Origin: Roseateles depolymerans
GTDB taxonomy: Bacteria > Pseudomonadota > Gammaproteobacteria > Burkholderiales > Burkholderiaceae_C
Direction of reading: 5' to 3'
Length of the DNA stretch: 64,000 nt
Assembly: GCA_003241055.1 (NCBI GenBank)
Contig: QFOD01000016.1
Coordinates: 1 to 64,000 of the forward strand
Under the pieces are notes generated by a model that saw only the letters and a program-made list of their open reading frames with translations, was not told where the DNA came from and ran no database searches. Of this stretch, positions 16,921 through 24,148 are shown in pieces; the first letter of the stretch is position 1, and each line of letters begins with the position of its first letter. Position numbers and translations under genes: made by a program.

Positions 16921-17367
16921 TTACTTGGACAACGCTGCCTTCACGGCGGCGGACACCACACTCATCTCGGCCACGCCACCCAGCTGCGCCTTGGCGGCAG
17001 CCATCACCTTGCCCATGTCGCCCGGCCCGCTGGCGCCCAGCTCCGCCACGATGGCGGCCACCTTCTCGGCCACCGCCTCGGCGCCCAGCCGCTCCGGCAG
17101 ATAGGCCTGCAGCACCGTCAGCTCGGCGGTTTCCTTGGCCACGAGGTCATCGCGACCTGCTGCGGCGAACTGGCTGATCGAGTCCTTGCGCTGCTTGATC
17201 AGCTTGTCGACGATGGCTACCAGGGCGGTATCGTCCACCGTGATGCGCTCGTCGACCTCCTTCTGCTTGACGGCAGCCAGCAGGCTCCGGATGGTCAGCA
17301 GGCGGTCGGCTTCCTTGGCACGCATCGCGGCCTTCATGTCTTCGGTGATGCGGTCTTTCAGGCTCAT
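16921..17367 (-). CDS. yqeY: GatB/YqeY domain protein
   Basis: YqeY proteins resemble the tail domain of the GatB subunit of the tRNA amidotransferase and may bind tRNA, but their role is not settled. The 148-residue protein opens MSLKDRITEDMKAAMRAKEADRLLTIRSLLAAVKQKEVD and has the family stretch LIKQRKDSISQFAAAGRDDLVAKETAELTVLQAYLPERL and the C-terminal GPGDMGKVMAAAKAQLGG. It follows rpsU on the same strand, a conserved rpsU-yqeY pairing. dnaG and rpoD, which often follow, are not here. Confidence 0.93.
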   Translation of the reverse strand: MSLKDRITEDMKAAMRAKEADRLLTIRSLLAAVKQKEVDERITVDDTALVAIVDKLIKQRKDSISQFAAAGRDDLVAKETAELTVLQAYLPERLGAEAVAEKVAAIVAELGASGPGDMGKVMAAAKAQLGGVAEMSVVSAAVKAALSK

Positions 17368-17402
17368 GGTGTCGGCTCGAATGTTCGGCTCAGAAACACG
17401 AA

Positions 17403-17430
17403 GACCCGCAACAGCGTCCTGTGGCGGGTC
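17403..17430 (-). terminator. hairpin between rpsU and yqeY
   Basis: A 7-bp stem (GACCCGC at 17403-17409 with GCGGGTC at 17424-17430) and a 14-base loop lie 45 bases after the rpsU stop. On the minus strand it is followed by TTCGTGTTTC. It may act as a partial terminator that lets rpsU be made in excess over yqeY. Confidence 0.5.
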
Positions 17431-17475
17431 TCGGAACTCAATCGGGGAGAATCCCCCGCGGCTCGGAAGCTGCGA

Positions 17476-17688
17476 TCAGTACAGCTTCTTGGGCAGCTGC
17501 ATGCTGCGAACGCGCTTGTAGTGACGCTTGACGGCGGCAGCCTTCTTGCGCTTGCGCTCGGCAGTGGGCTTCTCGTAGAACTCGCGGGCGCGCAGCTCGG
17601 TCAGCAGGCCCAGCTTTTCGATGGTGCGCTTGAAACGGCGCAGAGCGACGTCGAACGGTTCGTTTTCCTTGACGCGGATCGTGGTCAT
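17476..17688 (-). CDS. rpsU: 30S ribosomal protein S21
   Basis: S21 is a small basic protein of the 30S subunit platform that aids initiation. The 70-residue sequence [19 protein letters not shown], followed by [36 protein letters not shown] and ending MQLPKKLY, is the family pattern at the usual length. It is preceded by a good sigma70 promoter 115-145 bases upstream and followed by a hairpin and yqeY. Confidence 0.97.
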
Positions 17689-17802
17689 GTATGTCCTTCA
17701 ATATGCGCTCGGTGTTCGCAACTGTGTTCAGCAGCAGGTTCCGGATTACCGCTTCACACGCTGGAAGCGAATCGACGCGCAGGTTTGCTAGCAAAGCCGG
17801 GC

Positions 17803-17832
17803 ATTGTAGCCACGATTTTGCAGTGTTGCCAA
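17803..17832 (-). promoter_or_regulatory. sigma70 promoter of rpsU
   Basis: On the minus strand TTGGCA (17832-17827) and TACAAT (17808-17803) are separated by 18 bases. Both boxes match the sigma70 consensus in five of six positions. Transcription would start near 17796, giving a leader of about 108 bases before rpsU. Confidence 0.75.
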
Positions 17833-18054
17833 GATGGTGTGCAAATTCATGCCCGTCCCGCCAGGTCGCTCGGCGAGCGGCGTTTGGGAGCGCCATAGAA
17901 ATCGGCTGAGTTCGTTGCAGATTGCACGGTGAGGATGTGCCTGCGCGGGGCCCTCGCAAAATCTAGTTAGCATCGCGCGCATCAAACGTGAGCGCCCGGC
18001 ACATTTGGGGGGGACCTTATTCGTGGGGTCGATCGGCCTTGCCCCTGGCTGCGT

Positions 18055-18090
18055 GGCGCCACTACATTGTTCCGACAATATCAAGGCGCC
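18055..18090. repeat. symmetric inverted-repeat element (operator candidate)
   Basis: GGCGCC (18055-18060), five bases, ATTGT (18066-18070), TCCG, ACAAT (18075-18079), five bases, GGCGCC (18085-18090). The inner arms are perfect inverted repeats and the outer hexamers are self-complementary and equally spaced, so the whole 36-bp block is symmetric. It ends 40 bases before the ATG of the GGDEF-like gene. A dimeric regulator site is the simplest reading. It is not followed by a U tract, so a terminator is unlikely. Confidence 0.5.
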
Positions 18091-18130
18091 TGCAATCTGA
18101 CGGGCGTCCGAGACGAACCCAATCTACCCC

Positions 18131-19138
18131 ATGGAAATGTCCGCCGCCCAGACCGCGACGCCGGCCGATGCCGGTGAGCTCGCACAGTGGCTTGCCGAGC
18201 ATGCCGAATTGAGCCGTGATGCGTTGTCCGGCTTGATCGAGCTGCTGGAGCCGCTGGGCAGCCAGACCGCCATCAAGTCAGTGACCTCCGGGCGCTACGT
18301 GTTTGCCAGCCAGGGCTTCTCGCAACTGCTGGGTCAGGTGGTGGCCGGGCATACGGATCTCGAACTGCTGGGTGCGGAAGACGCAGGAGTGCTTCGTCGT
18401 GTCGAGCAGGCGGCCATGGCTCAAAGGCATCCGGTGCTCAGCGAGCATCGGCTGGAGATCGGCGGGCGAAAGCGCGAATTCGGTGTGACGCGGCTGGCGC
18501 TGGGCAACGAATTTCTGCTGTCCGTTTGGCGGGAGTGCACGGATGAGCGGCATCGGGATGCGCAGCTCGAACGCGCTCTGGCCCAGATCGAAGCCCAGCA
18601 GACCGCGCTCGAGCAGATGCGCAAGGAATTGCAGCAGGGGTCGGGTCGCGACGAGGTGTCAGGTCTCTACATGCGACCGCAGTTCGACGACCAATTGCTG
18701 AGGGAGATCGACCTGTCCCAGCGAGAGCATCGGGAATTTGCCTTGGTGGTCATCGCGGTCGACGAGCCTCAAGGCATCGCGGCAGACGCTGCCGCGCAGG
18801 ACCGGCTGCTCGAGGGCGTCGGGCGCATGTTGCGTGCCAACACGCGAGCCATGGACGCGGCATGCCGGATCGGCACCCAGCGGTTCGCTGTGTTGTTGTC
18901 CGGGGTCGGGCTGGCAACCGCTCACGCGCGCATGGAGCAACTCAGGCGCCAGTGCGCCGCGCAGATGGTGGTGCTGAACGGACAAGACCTGGGTTTGTCC
19001 ATCTCGATGGGTGTGTCCAGTTTTCCGCACACGGCGTCGCGCCAGGAGGAGCTGATGGCAGCCAGCGAACGTGCCGTCGTCGAAGCGCAACGTCGAGGCG
19101 GCAACCAGGTGGTGCTGGCGCCCATTCCCTTCGGTTGA
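18131..19138 (+). CDS. PAS-like / degenerate GGDEF domain protein
   Basis: A 335-residue cytoplasmic protein. Residues about 40-135 look like a PAS-type sensor (SVTSGRYVFASQGFSQLLGQ ... FLLSVWRECTDERHRD), followed by a helical linker (AQIEAQQTALEQMRKELQQG) and a GGDEF-type domain from about 172 to 330. The domain keeps the opening DEVSGLYMRPQFDDQL, a metal-site aspartate (D211) and LGLSISMGVSSFP, but the signature loop is RIGTQRF at 246-252 in place of RxGGDEF. Family knowledge says such loops do not support diguanylate cyclase activity, so this is probably a c-di-GMP/GTP-binding or purely structural module. ATG at 18131 or 18137. A symmetric operator-like element lies 40 bases upstream. Confidence 0.8.
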   Translation: MEMSAAQTATPADAGELAQWLAEHAELSRDALSGLIELLEPLGSQTAIKSVTSGRYVFASQGFSQLLGQVVAGHTDLELLGAEDAGVLRRVEQAAMAQRHPVLSEHRLEIGGRKREFGVTRLALGNEFLLSVWRECTDERHRDAQLERALAQIEAQQTALEQMRKELQQGSGRDEVSGLYMRPQFDDQLLREIDLSQREHREFALVVIAVDEPQGIAADAAAQDRLLEGVGRMLRANTRAMDAACRIGTQRFAVLLSGVGLATAHARMEQLRRQCAAQMVVLNGQDLGLSISMGVSSFPHTASRQEELMAASERAVVEAQRRGGNQVVLAPIPFG

Positions 19139-19147
19139 TCTGCCGCG

Positions 19148-19606
19148 TCAGGAGGCGCCCAGCCGGGTAAGGACTGCGGCCCACTCCGCAGCGCTGACAG
19201 GCGTGATCGAGAGTCTGCTGCCTTTCTGAAGAACGGCCATGCTGGTCAGCTCCGGGGCCTCGCGCATCTCGGTCAGCTTGAGCAGCCGGGTGGTCGCCCG
19301 CCAGCACACATCGACAAGCATCCAGCGCGGTTGTTCAGGCTTGGCCTTGGGGTCGAAATAGATGCTGTGCGGGTCGAACTGCGTGGGGTCGGCATAAGGC
19401 GCGCTACACACCTCCGCCAGCCCGGCGATGCCGGGTTCAGCGCATGATGAGTGATAGAACAGCACGCCATCGCCAACACGCATGGCATCGCGCATGAAAT
19501 TGCGGGCCTGGTAGTTGCGCACACCCGTCCAGGGCAGCGTGCCAGCGCGCGCCAGATGCTCGATGGACGCTTCGTCCGGCTCGGACTTCATCAGCCAGTA
19601 GTTCAT
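19148..19606 (-). CDS. EVE domain-containing protein
   Basis: EVE domains belong to the PUA-like fold and can bind modified nucleobases. The 152-residue protein MNYWLMKSEPDEASIEHLARAG shows the diagnostic start (YWLMKSEPDE), then WTGVRNYQARNFMRDAMRVGDGVLFYHSSC, and a C-terminal LTEMREAPELTSMAVLQKGSRLSITPVS. It corresponds to the thymocyte nuclear protein 1 (THYN1)-like bacterial family. The cellular role is unknown. It lies downstream of zapB, zapA and the probable 6S RNA on the same strand. No clear ribosome binding site precedes the ATG, suggesting coupling to a longer transcript. Confidence 0.9.
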   Translation of the reverse strand: MNYWLMKSEPDEASIEHLARAGTLPWTGVRNYQARNFMRDAMRVGDGVLFYHSSCAEPGIAGLAEVCSAPYADPTQFDPHSIYFDPKAKPEQPRWMLVDVCWRATTRLLKLTEMREAPELTSMAVLQKGSRLSITPVSAAEWAAVLTRLGAS

Positions 19607-19629
19607 GGCTGCGGCGATATCAGTGGGGT

Positions 19630-19811
19630 GGGGGTGTCCATCGCGAATCGGGGGCCGAGATCCTGAACACCCTGGGGTAATCAGGTGGGCGAGGTCAGCC
19701 GGACTTCGGGTTCATCTGACGCGAGACGCTCACGCCCGTCCGGAATATTCCAAGCCCTTGCTCAAAGAGCATCGGATGAAGGAAATTAAGACCCGCAAGA
19801 CGCGATGGACG
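19630..19811 (-). ncRNA. ssrS: probable 6S RNA
   Basis: 6S RNA binds sigma70 RNA polymerase by mimicking an open promoter. The 182-bp interval between zapA and the EVE gene is closed by a perfect 10-bp inverted repeat (GTCCATCGCG at 19636-19645, complement at 19801-19810), giving a long rod of the right size. Within it are further nested helices (GGGCG/CGCCC, GTCAG/CTGAC) and a small TGCTC/GAGCA hairpin. On the minus strand the 5' half contains GCGGG followed about 16 bases later by CCGAT, as in the E. coli pRNA template region, and a TACAAT box (19823-19818) lies just upstream. The zapA-6S order is conserved in E. coli. Strand is less certain than identity: several helices fit slightly better on the plus strand when G-U pairs are counted. 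Confidence 0.6.
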
Positions 19812-19817
19812 GGGGTG

Positions 19818-19823
19818 ATTGTA
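19818..19823 (-). promoter_or_regulatory. -10 box for the probable 6S RNA
   Basis: TACAAT on the minus strand, directly after the zapA stop codon and 7-8 bases before the 5' arm of the closing stem, which is the expected start point of a 6S transcript. A good -35 box is not evident in the zapA 3' end. Confidence 0.45.
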
Positions 19824-19827
19824 GGCG

Positions 19828-20118
19828 TCAAAGCAGCTGACCGTCCTGGCCCAGCACATCATCCAGGCGCTTGACGAGGGCATCGATCGCGGGTTCGGCG
19901 GATGCGTTGGGCTGGCTGGGGGCTTCGCTCAGTTGGTAGGCCAGGTTAAGGGCGGCCAGTACCGCGATGCGCTCGCGCGCCTTCACCTTGCCTGAGTCCC
20001 GAATCGCGCACATCTCACGGTCGACCTGGGCAACCGCGACACCGAGCGCTGCTTCCCCGCCGTCGGGGCAGCCGAGCAGATAGCTCTGCCCCATGATCGT
20101 CACTTCCATCTGTTTCAT
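19828..20118 (-). CDS. zapA: cell division protein ZapA
   Basis: ZapA cross-links FtsZ filaments and stabilises the Z ring. The 96-residue protein has the family N-terminus MKQMEVTIMGQSYLLGCPDGGEAAL, the VAQVDREMCAIRDSGKVKARERIAVLAALNLAYQL core and a helical coiled-coil C-terminus. It overlaps the upstream ZapB-like gene by four bases (ATGA), so the two division proteins should be translated together. Confidence 0.93.
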   Translation of the reverse strand: MKQMEVTIMGQSYLLGCPDGGEAALGVAVAQVDREMCAIRDSGKVKARERIAVLAALNLAYQLSEAPSQPNASAEPAIDALVKRLDDVLGQDGQLL

Positions 20119-20324
20119 GCGTCGTCTTTCGCGCTGTCCAGGGGCAGGCGCTCGAGCAGGGCATCGACGCGGGCACGGGCGGCGTTCAGCCGGGAGCGCA
20201 GGCTGTCCCGCTCCTGGGAGAGCGAAGCCACCTGTTCTTGGAGCAGTCGGTTGGTGCGAAGGATCTCGTCGTGGCGCAACAGCAGGCGCTCGACGCGGTC
20301 GGTCAGGTCATTGAGGCTGGCCAT
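20115..20324 (-). CDS. zapB: ZapB-like small coiled-coil protein (TIGR02449 type)
   Basis: A 69-residue protein that is almost wholly a heptad-type coiled coil: MASLNDLTDRVERLLLRHDEIL, then RTNRLLQEQVASLSQERDSLRSRLNAARARVDALLERLP. Small coiled-coil proteins in this position upstream of zapA are treated as the ZapB-like partner of ZapA in betaproteobacteria. The ATG at 20324 is preferred to a TTG two codons upstream. Direct homology to E. coli ZapB is weak at sequence level, so the symbol rests on context and shape. Confidence 0.75.
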   Translation of the reverse strand: MASLNDLTDRVERLLLRHDEILRTNRLLQEQVASLSQERDSLRSRLNAARARVDALLERLPLDSAKDDA

Positions 20325-20337
20325 GCGCAATCCGGGT

Positions 20338-20982
20338 TCAGGTTGGGACGGATTCTAGGCGGCGCCCGGTGTCGCACTCGGGCGCCACCGAGCAGGCCTC
20401 GCACATCGGCCGGCGCGCCTGGCATACATAGCGGCCATGCAGGATGAGCCAATGATGCGCGTCGACCAGGTAGGGTGCCGGGATGCGCTTGAGCAGACCA
20501 AGCTCCACCGCCAGCGGTGTCTTGCCCGGTGCCAGTCCGGTTCGATTGGCAACGCGGAAGATGTGCGTGTCGACCGCCATGGTCGGCTCGCCGAAAGCGA
20601 CGTTGAGCACGACGTTGGCGGTCTTGCGGCCCACGCCGGGCAGGGCCTCCAGCGCCTCGCGGCTGCGTGGAACCTCGCCACCATGTTGCTCGATCAGGAT
20701 GCGGCAGGTCTCGAGCAGGTGCCGGGCCTTGCTCCGGAACAGGCCTATCGTCTTGATGTACGACTCCAGCCCGTCCTGCCCCAAGGCCAGGATGGCGGCG
20801 GGGGTGTTGGCGAAGGCGAACAGGCGCCGGGTCGCCTTGTTGACCCCGACATCGGTGGCCTGGGCCGACAGCAGCACGGCCGTCAGCAGCTCGAAGACGC
20901 TGGCGTATTCCAGTTCGGTCTGTGGGGCCGGGTTGGCGGCCTGCAGCTTGGCGAAGAAACGTTCGATCTGCTCGGCATTCAT
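20338..20982 (-). CDS. nth: endonuclease III
   Basis: Endonuclease III is a base-excision glycosylase/AP lyase for oxidised pyrimidines. The 214-residue protein keeps the helix-hairpin-helix LPGVGRKTANVVLN with catalytic Lys120, the catalytic Asp138 in VDTHIFRV, and the 4Fe-4S ligands Cys187, Cys194, Cys197 and Cys203 (C-x6-C-x2-C-x5-C). These positions are the same as in the E. coli enzyme, which also supports the start at 20982 rather than 18 codons upstream. It follows the histidine kinase gene with an 11-base gap and could be co-transcribed with it. Confidence 0.97.
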   Translation of the reverse strand: MNAEQIERFFAKLQAANPAPQTELEYASVFELLTAVLLSAQATDVGVNKATRRLFAFANTPAAILALGQDGLESYIKTIGLFRSKARHLLETCRILIEQHGGEVPRSREALEALPGVGRKTANVVLNVAFGEPTMAVDTHIFRVANRTGLAPGKTPLAVELGLLKRIPAPYLVDAHHWLILHGRYVCQARRPMCEACSVAPECDTGRRLESVPT

Positions 20983-20992
20983 GCCTGCATTG

Positions 20993-22456
20993 TCAGGCGG
21001 ACAGCGGCAGGGCGAGGCATAGCAAGGTGCCGCCATGTGCGGCAGGTCGCGTGCTCAATGAGCCGCCATGAAGCTGGGCAATGCGCTGGGCGATGGCCAG
21101 CCCGAGGCCGCCTATGCCACCGCCGGGCCGCGGGATCGGTGGATCGCGCAGGCTTTGCCCGGCATCCAGACGGCGCCTGATCTCGTCGGGCAGACCAGGG
21201 CCGCGATCCTCGATGAAGACCTGCACCTCGGACGCGGCCCGCTGCATGCTGACCCGGATGCTGCCGGCATCGGGCGCGTGGCGCAGGGCGTTGTCGATCA
21301 GATTGGTCAGCGCCCGCTCGACGAGCTGAAGATCACCCTCGAGCACAACCGGTCCGGGCGATGGATCGGCGAGCGCCACGGCCGGCGCGCCGGGTACGTA
21401 GGCGAACTTCTGCACCGCGTCGCTGACCAACTCGTCGAGGCGGAAGCGCTCGACCTGGGGGATCTGGTTGCTGGCTTGCAGGCTGGCCAGCTCGAAAAGC
21501 TGCTGGGAAAGTCGCCGCACCTTGTCGCTCTGGTCCAAGGCCACGCGCAGATGCAACTGCGCACCCTGTGATCCCACGGGTGCCGTGGTCAGCTCACGGC
21601 GCAGCGCTTCGAGGTGCCCGTGTAGCGCGGTCAGCGGGGTGCGCAGGTCGTGGGCGACATTGGCTACCAGCTCGCGGTGCGCCGCCTGGCTGCGCTGCTG
21701 TTCGTCGATCTGGCGTTCTATGCGTGCGGTGAGATGGCCGAAGGCGCTGGCCATGGACCGCACCTCATCCGCAATCGGTGGTGCCGGCGGCGGATCGTCA
21801 CCGGCGCGGTAGGCGTGCATGCGTTGAGCCAGGCGCCGCAGCGGGCGAGTCAGCTGGGTCAGCGTCAGCAGGCCCAGGACCAGCGTCGCAAGCAGGGCGG
21901 CGCCCAGCATCAGCGCCGCGCTGCGCCACATGCGTTGATGGCCGACGCGGCCGGCGATCTGAGCACTGGCTTCGCCTTCGAGCACCACATAGAGATAGCC
22001 CTCGCCGCCCTGCAGCGGGGCGGCGCTGAAGATCTTGCCGGGTGCTCCTGCCGGCGCACGAGGATCGGTCCCGAGCAGGGGCAGCGGGGCGCCGCTGAGG
22101 AAGTCACGCACCGGGGCGAGCCTGACCACATGCTGGCGCACGGCGCCCGGGTCGCCCAGATAGGCCTGCACGCGCCCCTCGGGCGTCAGCAGATAGACCT
22201 CGATGGCCGGGTTGACGACCATCAGCATGTTGAGCACCGCATCCAGGCTGCGTCGCCCGGTCGTGCCGTCGACGGGCTGGCTCAAGCCTGGCCAGTGCTC
22301 GATGATGTGGGCCGCCAGGCCCGCCGACAGCCGTTGCAGTGTTTCCTGCTGCTGGGTAGCCGGGGCGCGCGCGCCCACCATCGCGACCAGCGCGCCGAAG
22401 GCGCACAACAGAGCCACCAGCGCAAGGCTCAGGCGTGCCGTGAAACCCGGCCTCAT
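20993..22456 (-). CDS. sensor histidine kinase
   Basis: A 487-residue membrane sensor kinase. It has an N-terminal membrane helix (LSLALVALLCAFGALVAMVGA), a periplasmic domain of about 145 residues, a second helix near residues 180-200, a HAMP segment (RPLRRLAQRMHAYRAGD), the dimerisation domain with phospho-acceptor His269 in NVAHDLRTPLTALHGH, and an ATPase domain with N box NLIDNALRHAP, FIEDRGPGLPDE and GIGGLGLAIAQRIAQLHGG. It overlaps the response regulator gene by four bases and is its partner. The signal is unknown. Confidence 0.94.
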   Translation of the reverse strand: MRPGFTARLSLALVALLCAFGALVAMVGARAPATQQQETLQRLSAGLAAHIIEHWPGLSQPVDGTTGRRSLDAVLNMLMVVNPAIEVYLLTPEGRVQAYLGDPGAVRQHVVRLAPVRDFLSGAPLPLLGTDPRAPAGAPGKIFSAAPLQGGEGYLYVVLEGEASAQIAGRVGHQRMWRSAALMLGAALLATLVLGLLTLTQLTRPLRRLAQRMHAYRAGDDPPPAPPIADEVRSMASAFGHLTARIERQIDEQQRSQAAHRELVANVAHDLRTPLTALHGHLEALRRELTTAPVGSQGAQLHLRVALDQSDKVRRLSQQLFELASLQASNQIPQVERFRLDELVSDAVQKFAYVPGAPAVALADPSPGPVVLEGDLQLVERALTNLIDNALRHAPDAGSIRVSMQRAASEVQVFIEDRGPGLPDEIRRRLDAGQSLRDPPIPRPGGGIGGLGLAIAQRIAQLHGGSLSTRPAAHGGTLLCLALPLSA

Positions 22457-23163
22457 GACGGCATCCCTGTCGGCGCACTGAATCGATAGCCCACGCCCCA
22501 GACCGTTTCGATCAGGCGCGGCTGCTGAGGATTGGTCTCGACCTTTTGCCGCAGCCGGTTGATGTGGCTGTTGACGGTGTGCTCGTAGCCGTCAAACCCC
22601 TGGCCCCAGACGCGGTCCAGCAGATCCCCCCGGCTGAACACCTGACCGGGGTGACGCGCCAGGAAGAACAGCAGGTCAAATTCGCGCAGCGTCAATGGCA
22701 CGCTGCGGTCTTTCACGAGCAGTTCCCGGCTCAGTGTGTCCAGCCGGTGATGCGGGCCGATACGCCATTGGGTAGGCAGCTGGGGTTGGCGCAACAGCTC
22801 GACGCGACGCAGCAGCGCGCGCACGCGGGCCAGCAGTTCCAGCATCGAGAAGGGCTTGACGAGGTAGTCGTCGGCACCCAGCTCCAGACCCAGCACCCGG
22901 TGGGCCTCTGCGGTCCGGGCGCTGACGATGATGACCGGCGTTTCCCGGTGCCGTGCCTGCATATGGCGGCAGACGTCGAAGCCATCGGCGCCGGGCAGCA
23001 TCAGATCGAGCAGCACGAGGTCGAAGTGCTCGGTGTCGATGGCCTGCATCGCGTGACGGCCGTCGGCCTCGCGCAGGGCGTCGTAGCCGGCTCGGCCGAA
23101 CTCCAGTTGCAGCAGTTCGGCAATGGCATCGTCGTCCTCGACGAGAAGGAGTTTGGGCGGCAT
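22453..23163 (-). CDS. OmpR-family response regulator
   Basis: A 236-residue two-component regulator. The receiver has the acidic pocket EDDD near residue 9, phospho-acceptor Asp53 in LVLLDLMLPGADGFD, the Ser-Ala switch region VIIVSART and conserved Lys in YLVKPFS. The winged-helix DNA-binding domain is evident from LTLREFDLLFFLARHPGQVFSRGDLLDRVWG to HTVNSHINRLRQKVE and the final TVWGVGYRF. It is the first gene of a regulator-kinase pair and diverges from the spondin PEP-CTERM gene by 168 bp, which makes that gene a natural target. Confidence 0.95.
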   Translation of the reverse strand: MPPKLLLVEDDDAIAELLQLEFGRAGYDALREADGRHAMQAIDTEHFDLVLLDLMLPGADGFDVCRHMQARHRETPVIIVSARTAEAHRVLGLELGADDYLVKPFSMLELLARVRALLRRVELLRQPQLPTQWRIGPHHRLDTLSRELLVKDRSVPLTLREFDLLFFLARHPGQVFSRGDLLDRVWGQGFDGYEHTVNSHINRLRQKVETNPQQPRLIETVWGVGYRFSAPTGMPS

Positions 23164-23238
23164 GGCGCTTGGTCGGCCCGAAGGCGCGGTGCTTACACCG
23201 ACCGCGACGAGTGGAACGCCGGTGGGCTTTCGCAGTCT

Positions 23239-23252
23239 TCACGGCCCCGTGA
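23239..23252. promoter_or_regulatory. palindrome between response regulator and PEP-CTERM genes
   Basis: TCACGG, CC, CCGTGA: a 14-bp perfect palindrome in the 168-bp divergent spacer. OmpR-type regulators more often use direct repeats, so assignment to the adjacent regulator is only a guess; it could equally be part of another control site. Confidence 0.3.
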
Positions 23253-23331
23253 TCTGCCGGTGAGGACTTGGCGCCCGGCGCGGCAGACGATGCCCGGCGT
23301 GGAATGTCCACAGCAATCCGAGGAGAGACCG

Positions 23332-24147
23332 ATGAAGAGACTTTCGAACATCCTGGCGACGGCCGTGCTGCTGGCGGCAGGTGGCGCTCATGCCACTGAC
23401 GTGAAGGTGACGCTGACCCAGCTGGCGCCGGCCGGCGGGGTGGGCATTGCGCCGCTGTGGGTTGGCTTCCACAACGGCAGTTTCGATGCCTTTGACGCCG
23501 GCTACGCGGCGTCGCTTGGCATCGAGCGTGCAGCCGAGGATGGCGACGCCAGCCAGCTCAGCACGATCTTTGGCGCCACTGCGTCGGGCGGCATTCAGGG
23601 CACGCTGCCCGGGCCGCCCGCCTTTCCCGGCGATGTACGCAGCCTGACGCTGAGCGGCCTGGACCTGTCCGGCGCGAATCGCTATTTCAGCTATGCGGCC
23701 ATGGTGGTGCTGAGCAATGACTTCTTCATCGGCAACGACAACGCGACCCAGTTCGACCTGGCCAGCCTCGCATCCGGCGGGCATGTCTCGCTGCTGGTGG
23801 GAGGCGCCGGTCAGGTCTGGGATGCGGGCACCGAGGTGAATGACTTCCGCTACTCGCTGGCCAATGGTGCCTACGGCATCGGTGGCGGCCAGACCCAGGC
23901 CAACCAGGGCACGGACGAACACGGCGTCATCCATCTGGTCAGCGGCAACCCTTATCTGGGCTTTGAAGGCCAGGATCTGGTGCCGGCTGGCTACCAGTGG
24001 GGGACGCTGGATTTCAGCAATCAGGGCCCGTTTGCGCGTGTCGACATCGAGGTGCTGGCGGCCCCGGTGCCTGAGCCGTCGAGCGCCGCGCTGTTGCTGG
24101 CCGGCCTGGGCTTTGCAGGATTCGTGGCCCGTCGGCGTCTGCGCTGA
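23332..24147 (+). CDS. spondin-domain PEP-CTERM protein
   Basis: A 271-residue exported protein. After the signal peptide (MKRLSNILATAVLLAAGGAHA) the body begins VKVTLTQLAPAGGVGIAPLWVGFHNGSFDAFDAG, the usual opening of bacterial spondin_N domains, with IERAAEDGDASQL and SYAAMVVLSNDFFIGNDN also typical. It ends with the sorting signal VPEPSS, a hydrophobic helix (AALLLAGLGFAGFVA) and RRRLR. Exosortase processing would place it at the cell surface or in extracellular matrix. GAGGAGA (23320-23326) is its ribosome binding site. It sits opposite a two-component system and ends one base from the convergent rnfB-like gene. Confidence 0.88.
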   Translation: MKRLSNILATAVLLAAGGAHATDVKVTLTQLAPAGGVGIAPLWVGFHNGSFDAFDAGYAASLGIERAAEDGDASQLSTIFGATASGGIQGTLPGPPAFPGDVRSLTLSGLDLSGANRYFSYAAMVVLSNDFFIGNDNATQFDLASLASGGHVSLLVGGAGQVWDAGTEVNDFRYSLANGAYGIGGGQTQANQGTDEHGVIHLVSGNPYLGFEGQDLVPAGYQWGTLDFSNQGPFARVDIEVLAAPVPEPSSAALLLAGLGFAGFVARRRLR

Positions 24148-24148
24148 G

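Larger units (their letters stand above)
17689..18130. other. 442-bp intergenic region between rpsU and the GGDEF-like gene
   Basis: No plausible gene in this stretch. It holds the rpsU promoter on the minus strand (17803-17832), a run of seven G at 18007-18013 and the symmetric inverted element at 18055-18090 upstream of the plus-strand GGDEF-like gene. The short open frames here have no ribosome binding sites or recognisable sequence. Confidence 0.6.

Noticed and set aside
18007..18013. Run of seven G as a phase-variable tract
   Set aside because: It lies in the intergenic region far from both starts and boxes and is too short to call slippage-prone without other evidence.
19630..19811. 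A protein-coding reading for the zapA-EVE interval
   Set aside because: The short frames lack ribosome binding sites and family resemblance, while the RNA pairing is strong.
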